64,000 nucleotides of DNA from CAINVV01 sp038323575 (GTDB lineage: Bacteria > Bacteroidota > Bacteroidia > Bacteroidales > Prolixibacteraceae): the NCBI GenBank assembly GCA_038323575.1, contig JBBQHB010000002.1, positions 70,147-134,146 on the forward strand, written 5' to 3'. A program made the position numbers and the translations under genes. The notes under the pieces were generated by a model, which saw only the letters and a program-made list of their open reading frames with translations, was not told where the DNA came from and did not search any database. Below, piece after piece: positions 55,606-64,000 of this stretch (the first letter of the stretch is position 1; every line of letters begins with the position of its first letter).

Positions 55606-56439
55606 TTACTTCTTCATCTTTCTTATCCGTTCGCTAATTGTAGTAATGTGATTAAGTACCAAAGGAAACGCAGGAATGGTCAGGGAATGTCCATAACCAT
55701 CAAATTCATACAAGATTGTTTCTTTGTGTCCAACCAGTTTCATCATACGCATCAAATAAGCGTTCTCTTCGTATCTGCCAATATATTCCATTTCTCTGTC
55801 TCCTGTCATTAAAATCATCGGTGGAGCATCGGCACGTACATGATAAAGTGGTGCGTATTCATCAACCACCGGTACCATGTTAGAGATTCCTCTTTCATCT
55901 CTAATAGCCTGGTGAGTGATACCATTACCGCTTAATGGGAATAGCCCTGCAATTTTGTCCGCATCAATATTGTTGGCTGCCAACCACTTTTTATCTAATC
56001 CTATCATACTGGTGAGATAAGCGCCGGCTGAATGCCCTACAACGAAAATCAACCTGGGATCACCTCCGTAATTTTTAATATTATTAAATACCCAAGCCAC
56101 TGCAGCAGCAGCATCTTCCAAATATTTCGGACATTTTACTTTAGGATATAAACGGTAATTGACAGTTACGATGCCGATCCCTTTTTGTAAAAGTCCCAAA
56201 GGGAGAACTTTGTCCCCATCAGTTAAACCTCCGCCATGAAACCATACAATTGTTGGAAAGTCTTTTACTTTTTCAGGATAATAAATATCCAAGAGACATC
56301 TTTCGCTTATGTATTTATCAGATTGATTGATCGAATCATTATAATAGGGAATGTTTAACCTTTTCAAATGATCGTTTGTTTGAGAAATAACTACTATTCC
56401 CTGGATTAGTATTAAAATTAAAATTAAAATTCTTTTCAT
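55606..56439 (-). CDS. Secreted alpha/beta-hydrolase (carbohydrate-esterase-like)
   Basis: A 277-residue enzyme with a signal peptide (ILILILILIQGIVVISQ). Oxyanion-hole motif FHGGG at residues 67-71, nucleophile elbow VGHSAGA with Ser137, Asp214 in TGDREMEY and His251 in GYGHSL complete a catalytic triad of the HSL/acetyl-esterase type. In this module it may remove acetyl or other acyl groups from the rhamnose-bearing glycan before or during GH106 action; the substrate is inference. It lies between the susD terminator and GH106. Confidence 0.85.
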   Translation of the reverse strand: MKRILILILILIQGIVVISQTNDHLKRLNIPYYNDSINQSDKYISERCLLDIYYPEKVKDFPTIVWFHGGGLTDGDKVLPLGLLQKGIGIVTVNYRLYPKVKCPKYLEDAAAAVAWVFNNIKNYGGDPRLIFVVGHSAGAYLTSMIGLDKKWLAANNIDADKIAGLFPLSGNGITHQAIRDERGISNMVPVVDEYAPLYHVRADAPPMILMTGDREMEYIGRYEENAYLMRMMKLVGHKETILYEFDGYGHSLTIPAFPLVLNHITTISERIRKMKK

Positions 56440-56462
56440 TTTTTGAAATTATGGCTAAATAA

Positions 56463-56511
56463 ATTTATACAAAATCATTGTGCAGATTGAAATTACAAAC
56501 TGCACAATGAT
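56463..56511 (-). terminator. Stem-loop after module-B susD
   Basis: ATCATTGTGCAG (56474-56485) and CTGCACAATGAT (56500-56511) form a perfect 12-base stem with a 14-base loop. On the minus strand it is followed by TTTTGTATAAATTT. It begins 18 bases after the susD stop, the same position as the stem-loop in module A, but the sequence is different. It probably lowers expression of the esterase and GH106 genes relative to susCD. Confidence 0.7.
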
Positions 56512-56528
56512 ATAATAAGAAATGTTGA

Positions 56529-58322
56529 TTATCTGTCCCAACCAGGATTCTGTTCTAACTTAACATCTTTATTTGCATCGATAACAGTCTGAGGAATAGG
56601 CCACAGATTGTAGTTGAAAGTTAAAGTAGCTTGAGCTTGAGGCCAATAAGCATACTTTTTAATACGATCAACAGCAATGGTTCCACCCATACGTAAAAGA
56701 GTATTCCAACGACACTCTTCATAGACAAGTTCTCGTGCACGCTCGTCAAGGATGGTATTGAAATTATCGTCCATATCAGTCGCTGTAACTCTGTAACTGC
56801 ACTTTGCCCGATCTCTTAGCAGGTTAATATCAGCAGCTGCACCTGTTTTGTCACCACTTCGTTGTTTTGCTTCGGCACGAAGAAGAATAGTTTCAGGAAG
56901 ACGAATAAAATAGTCGTCACGGAACAGATTACTCATGTCTTCGCCATCGGCCAGACCGGTATATTTATCGGTCGCAATTTTGCAGGATACAGGATAGCAA
57001 AGGCTTCTGTTGGCAATGTTGGTAGTATTGTCTGATTTACCATAATACATTACATCCCATGGTATGGGTTTTTTATAGTATGGAGATGTAGCAACATTGC
57101 CCTTGAATATTCTACGAAATACAACTTCTGAATTTCTTAGGTCATTTGCCCATACACCGGCGTAAATATCATCTCTGGTATACATTGTAGGCATCATAAT
57201 TGAAATACCTCGTCCACCTACCTCTTCCAACGTTCCTGCTAAGTAGTCTTTTGCCCCACTACGTAAAACCGGGCCATATGCACGTGAGTAATTCAGTTTA
57301 GAATTTTTATCCTCAGCCTTATAGGCAGCATAGTCAATCTGCATAGCCCAGATACACTCTTTGTTCCCATCCTGATAATTTATGTTGTTTTCCTGAAACA
57401 AGTCCCAATACAAATTTGTTTTAGCCTGAATTGTATCTACGGGAGTTCCGGTAATTCCACTCTTATAAATATTAAAGGTAATAGATGACTCATTTTTACG
57501 ACTACCAAATCTGGAAGTCATCAAACTATAAGTTCCACCATCAATTACTTTATTGCCGTAATTAATAGATTGAGCGAAAGCAGCTTTAGCATCTGCTGAT
57601 TTACCATCTGCATCTAATTGAATACCTAAGGCCAGGTAGAGCTCGCATAGATTGTGTTGACAAGCTCCTCTTACAAGACGTCCTCCTACTGCTGTTGTTA
57701 TTGGCAGGTCGTTCTCAATGGCCAAAAGCTCGTTGATAGCATACTGGTAAGTTTCCATGCGAGTCGCACGCTTAAAGTCATACTTGGCAATCTTTGATAT
57801 TTCTGTTACAATGGGCACACCCCCAAAGAGTTCCGCAAGATTGCGATACGCAAAAGCTCTAAAAAATCTGGCCTGAGCTATGGTATAAGTTTTTTCTGAT
57901 TGAGATGCCCAAGTAATTGTGGGTAAATCAGCACTATAAATCGCTAAGTTGGCCTTGGCAATCAATTGATACCATGCACTGAAAACATTGTAGAAAATAG
58001 CATTGCTGGGATTGATATTTCCATAGTCATTAAATGTACTACTGCTTCTTATGCTGGCTACATCGAACATATCTGTACCATTTCCTCTAAGGACATAAAC
58101 CCAGTTCCCTTCGTTGGGATTAGCCCATAAATTTCTAAGATAAGAATAGCAAGACACTACTGCCTGATCAACCTGAGCAGAAGTTGAGAAAGTATTGTCA
58201 ATTGTATAGAAGGTACTAGGGACTGCTTCCAGGAAATCCTTATCCTTTTTGCAGCTTTGCATTCCAAATAAGAAAACAAAAATCCAAATCCAAATATGCT
58301 TTGTATATATAGTATTTTTCAT
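56529..58322 (-). CDS. susD: SusD-like glycan-binding lipoprotein (module B)
   Basis: A 597-residue SusD/RagB protein with a lipobox at FLFGMQSCKKDKDFL. It is collinear with the module-A SusD: QVDQAVVSCYSYLRNLW, IAQARFFRAFAYRNLAELFG, CKIATDKYTGLADGEDMSNL, RELVYEECRWNTLLRMGGTI and LWPIPQTVIDANKDVKLEQN. The pair are clear paralogues. It follows susC after 19 bases. The ligand is presumably a rhamnosylated glycan. Confidence 0.92.
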   Translation of the reverse strand: MKNTIYTKHIWIWIFVFLFGMQSCKKDKDFLEAVPSTFYTIDNTFSTSAQVDQAVVSCYSYLRNLWANPNEGNWVYVLRGNGTDMFDVASIRSSSTFNDYGNINPSNAIFYNVFSAWYQLIAKANLAIYSADLPTITWASQSEKTYTIAQARFFRAFAYRNLAELFGGVPIVTEISKIAKYDFKRATRMETYQYAINELLAIENDLPITTAVGGRLVRGACQHNLCELYLALGIQLDADGKSADAKAAFAQSINYGNKVIDGGTYSLMTSRFGSRKNESSITFNIYKSGITGTPVDTIQAKTNLYWDLFQENNINYQDGNKECIWAMQIDYAAYKAEDKNSKLNYSRAYGPVLRSGAKDYLAGTLEEVGGRGISIMMPTMYTRDDIYAGVWANDLRNSEVVFRRIFKGNVATSPYYKKPIPWDVMYYGKSDNTTNIANRSLCYPVSCKIATDKYTGLADGEDMSNLFRDDYFIRLPETILLRAEAKQRSGDKTGAAADINLLRDRAKCSYRVTATDMDDNFNTILDERARELVYEECRWNTLLRMGGTIAVDRIKKYAYWPQAQATLTFNYNLWPIPQTVIDANKDVKLEQNPGWDR

Positions 58323-58341
58323 CTCTGAAATTTTTTAATGA

Positions 58342-61300
58342 TTAAAAACTAATATTTGCACCAATTGAGTAGGTGGTTGCAACAGGAAAAGTATTTTCTG
58401 TTACGGTAGTACCTATTTCAGGGTCGCCTCCAAACCAATTTGTAATAGTAGCCATGTTTTTGGCACTTAAGAATACCTTCAATGATTTGATATGAGCCAT
58501 ATTAATCCACTGCTGTTTAAAAGTGTAAGATAGGGCAACGTCCTGAATTCTGACAAATCCTCGAGACTGAAGTCCCAGGAATCGACTGTCACCTGCAAAA
58601 TAGGCTGAAGGATAAACATTGCTCATATTTTCGGGCGTCCAATAAGGCTTAGAGCTCATGTTGTCCCTCATCCGACCGGTTTGGGGGCTCATGTATGCTT
58701 GTGAGTTAGATTTCAGATAGTAGTCGTTTCCACCAAAGGTTCCGGTAACCATCACATATAATTCAAGATTCTTGTACCTAAGCGTATTGCTCATGCTTAA
58801 ACTGAAGTTTGGTTTGGTGTAACCCAAAATTTTTCTGTCAGCAGCTGTGATACCAGGAATATCATCAAGATTTTTATACATTGGAGAACCAGGTGCAGCA
58901 CCTGTTAATGCAATGTATTCAGTATTGCTCTCCTGTACAATTCCAATCTGCTCATAACCGTAAATAGCGCCCAACGATTTGCCAATAAACAGGCTGTTCA
59001 CTATATCGTCATCTTCTTTACCATCACCATTTTTATCTTCACCGTATAGATGTACTAACTTATTGTTGTTTTTCCAGTAAGAGAGTGAGGTAGTCCAGTT
59101 CCAATCCTTTGTCTCAAGATTGACAGATTTTACAGAAACTTCAATACCAGTGTTATCCACCTCTCCCAAAGATGCTAACATAGTCGAAAAGCCGGTCATA
59201 ATAGGGATATTACGTGTAAATATCTGGTCGGTGGTTTTTGAAGAATATGCATCCATTTCAACAAACAGGCGATTATTAAACCAGGCTGACTCAAAACCAG
59301 CATTCCACGCCTCAGTTGTTTCCCAACCAAGGTCAGAATTACCTAACGTACTCTGATTTAATCCATAAATGATAATTCCCTGTTTGTTGGAAAATTCATA
59401 TCTAGCATTGCCCGCTGCGCTATTTAAAACAGCAGACAAAGTAGCATACGGTTCGAGACCCTGGTTGCCATTTTGCCCCCATGAAAGTTTTAATTTTAAG
59501 TTGTTTATGGGTTTAAGATTCTTAAGAAAATCTTCATTGGATATTCTCCATGCACCACCTAAAGCACCAAAATTTCCCCATCTTTTTTCTTTACCGAATA
59601 CAGAAGCTCCGTCACGGCGATACGAACCGGTAAGAAAATATTTATCATTGTAGGAGTAGCTTAAGCGTCCAAGATAGCCAATATTTGATCTTTCATTACG
59701 ATTGAGTACCACTTTCTGAACAGTTGCCTTAGAAAGCCCCCACATTCCCAATGTTGTGTTACCATTGGAAGCAAAATCTGAGCCTGTTGAGTTAGCCTGT
59801 TCATAAATTCTATAATCTCTTGTTGCGACCAATGTTACATCAATGCTGTGCTTACCGAACCTGTTTTTATAATTGAGGATATTATCGAACACATAAGATG
59901 TGGTAGAATTATTATCGTAATTACCATTTGCGCTGGATAAGAAGCCCTGAATAGTAGAAGGATAGTATCTATCAGCATTCTCTCCTTCTTTAACGTAATA
60001 ATTCTCATAAGTAAAGTTACCAGACTGATTTTTATCAAGAGTGGAAAGAAGGTTCATACGGTAGCTTAAACCTTTAATCCATGGTATACTGATCACAGCA
60101 TAGTTATTTAGGCGAAAGCTTTTTCTAATATCCATATTCGTACGGGTTCCATCATTTACTCCCCATAATGGATTGATAGCTGATTGAGTATAAGGATATT
60201 TTTCTAAATTCCCCAAAGTATCGCGGTACATTACTCCATATGGAGACATCATTTGAGCTTGGCCAATGTTGGCAGCATTGCCTGAGTAATCTCTTTTTGA
60301 ATAATTTGCATCAATACCGATTTCCATCCATGAGGTAACTTTTGTATTCACCTTCCCAAAGATCGATATACGGTTAAAATTATCTCCGATAACAATACCT
60401 TTATTGTCGTTGAAAGAGGAAGAGAGATAATAATTTACATTTGGGGCAGCACCGGATACGGCAACCTGATAATCTTGAATAACACCCGTGTGAGTTACTT
60501 GATCCAGCCAAACGGTTTCCTTGCCTGCGTTCATATTAGCCAACTCGCCAGTATACATCCAGTTGGTTGAACCCACTGTGTACTTATTACGTGCATTAAC
60601 CGTAGGCAACCACTCTTCGCCCCTCATCATCACAGGCCGATTTTGCCAGGTCTGTATACCGGAATTTGAATTAAAAGTAATCACAGGTTTTCCTAAACGT
60701 CCCTTTTTAGTTGTGATTGCGATAACACCGTTGGCAGATCTGGATCCGTAAGCAGCCGCAGAAACAGCATCTTTGAGAATATCGTAACTTGCAATATCAT
60801 TCGGATTAATATCACTGATACTACCCATATAGATAACGCCGTCGACTACAATCAGAGGGCTATTTAATCCACTTATCGAATTCTGTCCCCGAATTAAAGT
60901 ACTTGGTGATCCACCGGCAGTATTGACTGCCCCGATGTTCAATCCGGCAACATTCCCTTTGAGTGACTCCAACGCATTAAGGTTTGGCATTTGGGCCAAA
61001 GGTGATTTATCCATTTTTATAGAGCTGACAGAACCGGGATAATCCTTTCTGCTGGCCGTACCGTAACCGATCACAATGACCTCGTCGATGCCAATGGTGG
61101 ACTCTTTCATTACGATTGAAAAATCATTCTTCGTTCCGGCGGCAATCTCCTGCGTTGACATACCCACAAACGAAAATACAATGGTTGCATCTTCAGGCAC
61201 ATTGGAAAGTGAAAACGTCCCCTCTGTATCAGTAATGACTCCAAGGGTCGTTCCCTTTACCACCACTGATACTCCGGGGAGGGAGCCGCCTGATGCATCG

Positions 61301-61734
61301 GTAACTTTCCCCGTAATCGTTTTCTGCTTCTGACCGATTTGCGTCATAAAACTGGCCTGGTCGGCGGTGTTGGTGAGTACGATTTGCCTGTCTACAACAG
61401 TATAAACAACATCAGTTTCTTTGAAAAGATCATTGAGAATCTCAGCTATCTTTTGATTTTCATAATCAATCGACACTTTACGATCCACATTGACCAGCTT
61501 ACTGTTGTACAAAAAGACGAACTCGCTGTTCTCCTCAATCTTATTCAGTACATCCTTCACTGCAGCATCCTTCATATGGAGGGATACTTTGGTGACCTGG
61601 GAGTACGCTTCGGAAGCCATCATTTGGGAAACGGCCAGGAAGAAAAGCACCAGGGTTAATTTCATAGTCATCCAGATTTTTCGGAGATGATCATTTTTTG
61701 ACCTCCTCCGCATTAAACGGAACATTTTTTTCAT
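58342..61734 (-). CDS. susC: SusC-like TonB-dependent transporter/transducer with STN domain (module B)
   Basis: A 1130-residue outer-membrane protein. After the signal (MMASEAYSQ) an intact STN domain spans about residues 48-121 (KVSLHMKDAAVKDVLNKIEE, NSEFVFLYNSKLVNVDRKVS, VYTVVDRQIVLTN). Then follow the carboxypeptidase-like domain, the plug (VIVIGYGTASRKDYPGSVSS) and the barrel ending VATTYSIGANISF. The STN lets substrate binding be relayed to FecR in the periplasm, and fecR with an ECF sigma gene lies directly upstream, so a full trans-envelope signalling loop is present. Closely similar to the module-A SusC. Confidence 0.92.
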   Translation of the reverse strand: MKKMFRLMRRRSKNDHLRKIWMTMKLTLVLFFLAVSQMMASEAYSQVTKVSLHMKDAAVKDVLNKIEENSEFVFLYNSKLVNVDRKVSIDYENQKIAEILNDLFKETDVVYTVVDRQIVLTNTADQASFMTQIGQKQKTITGKVTDASGGSLPGVSVVVKGTTLGVITDTEGTFSLSNVPEDATIVFSFVGMSTQEIAAGTKNDFSIVMKESTIGIDEVIVIGYGTASRKDYPGSVSSIKMDKSPLAQMPNLNALESLKGNVAGLNIGAVNTAGGSPSTLIRGQNSISGLNSPLIVVDGVIYMGSISDINPNDIASYDILKDAVSAAAYGSRSANGVIAITTKKGRLGKPVITFNSNSGIQTWQNRPVMMRGEEWLPTVNARNKYTVGSTNWMYTGELANMNAGKETVWLDQVTHTGVIQDYQVAVSGAAPNVNYYLSSSFNDNKGIVIGDNFNRISIFGKVNTKVTSWMEIGIDANYSKRDYSGNAANIGQAQMMSPYGVMYRDTLGNLEKYPYTQSAINPLWGVNDGTRTNMDIRKSFRLNNYAVISIPWIKGLSYRMNLLSTLDKNQSGNFTYENYYVKEGENADRYYPSTIQGFLSSANGNYDNNSTTSYVFDNILNYKNRFGKHSIDVTLVATRDYRIYEQANSTGSDFASNGNTTLGMWGLSKATVQKVVLNRNERSNIGYLGRLSYSYNDKYFLTGSYRRDGASVFGKEKRWGNFGALGGAWRISNEDFLKNLKPINNLKLKLSWGQNGNQGLEPYATLSAVLNSAAGNARYEFSNKQGIIIYGLNQSTLGNSDLGWETTEAWNAGFESAWFNNRLFVEMDAYSSKTTDQIFTRNIPIMTGFSTMLASLGEVDNTGIEVSVKSVNLETKDWNWTTSLSYWKNNNKLVHLYGEDKNGDGKEDDDIVNSLFIGKSLGAIYGYEQIGIVQESNTEYIALTGAAPGSPMYKNLDDIPGITAADRKILGYTKPNFSLSMSNTLRYKNLELYVMVTGTFGGNDYYLKSNSQAYMSPQTGRMRDNMSSKPYWTPENMSNVYPSAYFAGDSRFLGLQSRGFVRIQDVALSYTFKQQWINMAHIKSLKVFLSAKNMATITNWFGGDPEIGTTVTENTFPVATTYSIGANISF

Positions 61735-61807
61735 AAATTTGAAAAGTTTTTAGTTTATACTAATGATGCCGGTTCACTTTCGACCAAAAAGTGTTCCGGA
61801 GGTTATG

Positions 61808-61839
61808 CCGGAGCTGATGTCGCCAAACATCTTCTCCGG
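61808..61839 (-). terminator. GC-rich stem-loop between fecR and susC (module B)
   Basis: CCGGAG (61808-61813) with CTCCGG (61834-61839), and inside them GATGT with ACATC, form an interrupted stem around a 6-base loop. It starts 8 bases past the fecR stop. No T run follows directly on the minus strand (CATAACC...), so it may be a processing or attenuation element more than a true terminator. It separates the regulatory genes from the ECF-driven susC transcript. Confidence 0.4.
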
Positions 61840-61846
61840 TATTTTT

Positions 61847-62896
61847 TTATGCTTTCTTCTTCGAAAGGTAAATTTTCTGTTTTGTAAATTCCCCGTTTTG
61901 CAAGGCTTTACGATCAGTAATCCTGAAATCAATCGGAGCTGATATTTTCAACAGGTTCAATACCTGTTCCAGGTTTTCGTTCCTGAAGTTCGCTTTGTAG
62001 ATGTAACTTCTTATCTCAGGATCGTTGATAAATATTTCCACATTGAACCATCTGCTCAGTTGTTTCACAACCTCCTCCATTTTATCATCCCTGAAAATCA
62101 GGTTGCCGTCTCTCCAGGCTATATATTTGTCAACATTGACCTCTTCTTTGACAACTTTTCCCGTATTTTCATAATATACACCCCGCTGCCCGGGACGTAA
62201 GATGCCGCTCTCACTGGTTATATCTCCCTTTTTGACTGACAAACCGACCTCCCCTTCAACAAGAATAACTTCAGACATCTTCTCATCCTGGTAATTTGCC
62301 ACATCAAATGAGGTTCCCAATACTTCAATTTTAAACTCATCGGCATTGACCCTGAAAGGCTGATCTTTATTTTTTGTTACCTCAAAATATGCTTCTCCTT
62401 TCAATTTCACTTCTCTGAAATCTCCCGTAAAACTTGTCGGAAACGTTAATTCTGAATTGGAATTCAACCAGACTTTTGTTCCGTCAGCCAACAGAAATTG
62501 TGAAACCATTCCTTGCCTGGAGGAAATTGTCTGCATAACAACCTGCGCTTCCATCATTTTTTTAAGGGCGTAATTTCTTTGGGTAATGTAGCCCGAATAA
62601 GCCAATAGCGGGAGTAAAAAGATAGCAGCTACCAATTTAATGACATTCAACCACCAGAAATTAACAGGTTTGGATATTCTTGTATTGACTTTTTGTAATG
62701 CATCGAAAGAGTTGAAGTGCTCCATCTCCTGCAAAAGGCACATCGATTCCCAGGCTTTCAGTGAATCCTGGTAGTGAGCCTCAGTTTCCGGGGATGATTC
62801 TCTCCAATGATCCATCATGTTCCGGTCTTCGTCCGCCAATTCACCTGCCAGATAACCCGGCAAAAGCTCGTCAAACTTGTTAATGTTAAATTCCAT
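61847..62896 (-). CDS. FecR-family anti-sigma factor (module B)
   Basis: Starting at the ATG at 62896 (the 24 codons upstream look unlike a FecR N-terminus) this is a 349-residue protein. The cytoplasmic N-terminus (FDELLPGYLAGELADEDRNM) binds the sigma factor, a single membrane helix lies at about residues 83-103, and the periplasmic FecR domain has SRQGMVSQFLLADGTKVWLN, GEAYFEVTKNKDQPFRVNAD and VLGTSFDVANYQDEKMSEVI. The C-terminal DUF4974 domain (WFNVEIFINDPEIRSYIYKA) contacts the STN of SusC. It would hold the upstream ECF sigma factor inactive until substrate binds the module-B SusC. Confidence 0.92.
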   Translation of the reverse strand: MEFNINKFDELLPGYLAGELADEDRNMMDHWRESSPETEAHYQDSLKAWESMCLLQEMEHFNSFDALQKVNTRISKPVNFWWLNVIKLVAAIFLLPLLAYSGYITQRNYALKKMMEAQVVMQTISSRQGMVSQFLLADGTKVWLNSNSELTFPTSFTGDFREVKLKGEAYFEVTKNKDQPFRVNADEFKIEVLGTSFDVANYQDEKMSEVILVEGEVGLSVKKGDITSESGILRPGQRGVYYENTGKVVKEEVNVDKYIAWRDGNLIFRDDKMEEVVKQLSRWFNVEIFINDPEIRSYIYKANFRNENLEQVLNLLKISAPIDFRITDRKALQNGEFTKQKIYLSKKKA

Positions 62897-63000
62897 TTTA
62901 AATCCTAAGTGTATGGGAAAAATGGCTTTCTCCCTGTTAATTGATAAGACGACAAAGGCGGGGTTCACACATATGCCTGAGCTTATATTTTTTTAGTGCC

Positions 63001-63122
63001 TAAAGTGAGCTAAAGTGAACTAAAGTGACTAAAGTACTTCGCAACAAGCTTTAGAGAATCGAATTTCGGGAGGTCCAAACTTTAGTCACTTTAGCTCACT
63101 TTAGTTCACTTTAGCTCACTTT
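63001..63122. repeat. Inverted array of 10-base units between ecf and fecR
   Basis: The left arm (63001-63035) is built of TAAAGTGAGC, TAAAGTGAAC, TAAAGTGACT and AAAGT. The right arm (63079-63122) is its reverse complement with one extra unit (TTTAGTCACT, TTAGCTCACT, TTAGTTCACT, TTAGCTCACT). The arms can pair over more than 30 bases around a 43-base loop. It lies immediately downstream of the ecf stop (63124) and ahead of fecR. It could be a hairpin that uncouples the two genes or a mobile palindromic repeat; there are no spacers, so it is not CRISPR. Confidence 0.8.
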
Positions 63123-63123
63123 C

Positions 63124-63714
63124 CTATAAAACCATTAACGCACCCAAAAAACCCGGCAAATACTCAGCCAACTCCTTTCTCAGGGTTTTCAAAGCATTGC
63201 TGATTTGCAGCTCGACGGTTCTTTTGGAGAGACCCAACTCAACGGCAATTTCATGGTTTGTTAAACCCTTGAGGCGACTTAGTTCAAATATCTCTCGGCA
63301 ACGCGGTGCGAGTTTCTCCACGCAGTTTTCAACAACGAGGCGCAATTCGGATTCGGCCAAAAAGTGTTCAGTCGAATTATCTTCCTGCTTCGTTGAGAAC
63401 AGGACAAAGGACTGGTGCTTTTTGATTACTCCCTGGTGTTTCCGGAAATCAAGACATCGATTTTTAACACCGGCGAAGAGGTAAGATTTGAGGGAAGAAT
63501 TGATTGTATGACGGGGTGAATCCATCCAGAGAGAGACAAAGAAATCCTGCACCAAATCTTCAACGGCATTTCTGTCGCAGAGAAATTGCATCGAAAACGC
63601 ACATAGAGAGGAATAATAATAATTAAAAACATAATCAAATATCACCTTGTCCCTGCGTTTAAGTCCTGCTGTCAATAATTCATCCTTCAAAACAGCTATG
63701 TTAGTGCTATACAA
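63124..63714 (-). CDS. ECF RNA polymerase sigma factor (module B)
   Basis: A sigma-70-family ECF factor of up to 196 residues. Region 2 has VIFDYVFNYYYSSLCAFSMQ and AVEDLVQDFFVSLWMD (the -10 recognition helix), and region 4 has LAPRCREIFELSRLKGLTNH and EIAVELGLSKRTVELQISNA. No ATG opens the frame: the candidates are TTG at 63714 and TTG at 63690, the latter giving MKDELLTAGLKRRDKV, more like typical family starts. It would drive the module-B susCD genes when released by FecR. Confidence 0.9.
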   Translation of the reverse strand: MYSTNIAVLKDELLTAGLKRRDKVIFDYVFNYYYSSLCAFSMQFLCDRNAVEDLVQDFFVSLWMDSPRHTINSSLKSYLFAGVKNRCLDFRKHQGVIKKHQSFVLFSTKQEDNSTEHFLAESELRLVVENCVEKLAPRCREIFELSRLKGLTNHEIAVELGLSKRTVELQISNALKTLRKELAEYLPGFLGALMVL

Positions 63715-63719
63715 AGCTA

Positions 63720-63727
63720 CAAATATA
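63720..63727 (-). promoter_or_regulatory. Candidate -7 box TATATTTG upstream of the ECF sigma gene
   Basis: On the minus strand TATATTTG matches TAnnTTTG exactly and lies 5 bases before the first possible TTG codon (63714). Transcription would then start at or after 63714, which favours translation from the TTG at 63690. No good TTTG -33 element is visible. A second match, TAGCTTTG, overlaps the coding start. Confidence 0.4.
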
Positions 63728-63860
63728 CCGGAGAAAATTAAAAAGTAAATGAGTCACTTATTTTACCCGATATAGTTTTCTTGAATAACCGAACAGGTCA
63801 ATTATCGGTATTTCAATCAAAACAATAAAATATAATCAATGTTGTCAGGTGAGAAATCAA

Positions 63861-63887
63861 AGATTCTTCGCTGCGCTCAGAATGACA
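63861..63887. repeat. Common interspersed palindromic repeat (TTCGCTGCGCTCAGAATGAC)
   Basis: The imperfect palindrome with ATTCT...AGAAT ends and core TCGCTGCGCTC matches, from memory, a short repeat found in intergenic regions of many unrelated bacterial genomes. The rest of 63728-64000 has G-rich stretches but no coding frame, RNA gene or promoter that I recognise. Confidence 0.45.
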
Positions 63888-64000
63888 GCAAGTTGTGGTA
63901 TATGGGTGGGTGATGGGGTTGGTTGGCGGGGAGGCGGCAGAAAACCCCAAACCCATAAAGCGTAAGTGTATTTAAATGATTGGGTAAAGAAAAGTAGTGA

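Noticed and set aside
63001..63122. Possible CRISPR array
   Set aside because: The units are 10 bases, contiguous and inverted, without spacers, and no cas genes are near.
1..64000. tRNA, rRNA or riboswitch genes
   Set aside because: No stretch with tRNA-like arms, rRNA sequence or a known riboswitch core was recognised by eye; a covariance-model search would be needed to exclude small RNAs.

Overview
The window is a chromosomal piece from a member of the Bacteroidota, most likely a marine or sediment Bacteroidales/Marinilabiliales type such as Prolixibacteraceae (the family is inference). The evidence is three SusC/SusD pairs, an ECF-sigma/FecR pair, gliding-type GldF/GldG proteins, TAnnTTTG-type promoter boxes and a Bacteroidota-style bifunctional RelA/SpoT. 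Almost everything is on the minus strand; only a glycosyltransferase, relA/spoT and a DUF5686 protein are on the plus strand.

Region 1 (1-3.75 kb) holds housekeeping envelope genes: a GldF-GldG fusion that runs off the left edge, lpxB, a small membrane protein and surE. Region 2 (3.8-13.4 kb) is a compact defence island read as one minus-strand unit: an AAA ATPase and RloB (AbiL/RloAB-like), then a PLD-nuclease/SNF2 helicase, then an Eco57I-type adenine methylase, then a broken BRO-N/DinD-like gene and two small fragments of defence genes. Region 3 (13.6-20.3 kb) has a glycosyltransferase, the ppGpp synthetase/hydrolase, a decayed oligogalacturonate lyase and a large DUF5686 outer-membrane-type protein.

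Region 4 (20.3-40.4 kb) is an alginate-utilisation locus. It has GntR control, SusC/SusD, an unknown lipoprotein, two PL6 lyases and one PL17 lyase, KdgF, a hexuronate-type MFS carrier and an SDR reductase. Together these would bind alginate at the surface, cut it to oligomers and monomers, linearise the unsaturated uronate, import it and reduce it to KDG. KDG kinase and aldolase are not in the window. Downstream are a TolB-like protein, a URO-D-family protein, a bicupin and several decayed genes.

Region 5 (40.6-63.7 kb) holds two paralogous rhamnoside-utilisation modules. Module A has GH106, GH78, SusD and SusC. Module B has GH106, an alpha/beta hydrolase, SusD, SusC, FecR and an ECF sigma factor. 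Module B keeps a full trans-envelope signalling chain. In module A the SusC has lost its STN signalling domain and the sigma gene is a 24-codon stub. A graveyard between the modules (51.2-52.3 kb) holds this stub, a GH92 scrap, and internally deleted copies of the same bicupin and URO-D genes that lie intact 30 kb away. This shows that the region grew by duplication and is now eroding. Many pseudogenes here keep both ends and lose the middle, a pattern that deserves attention.
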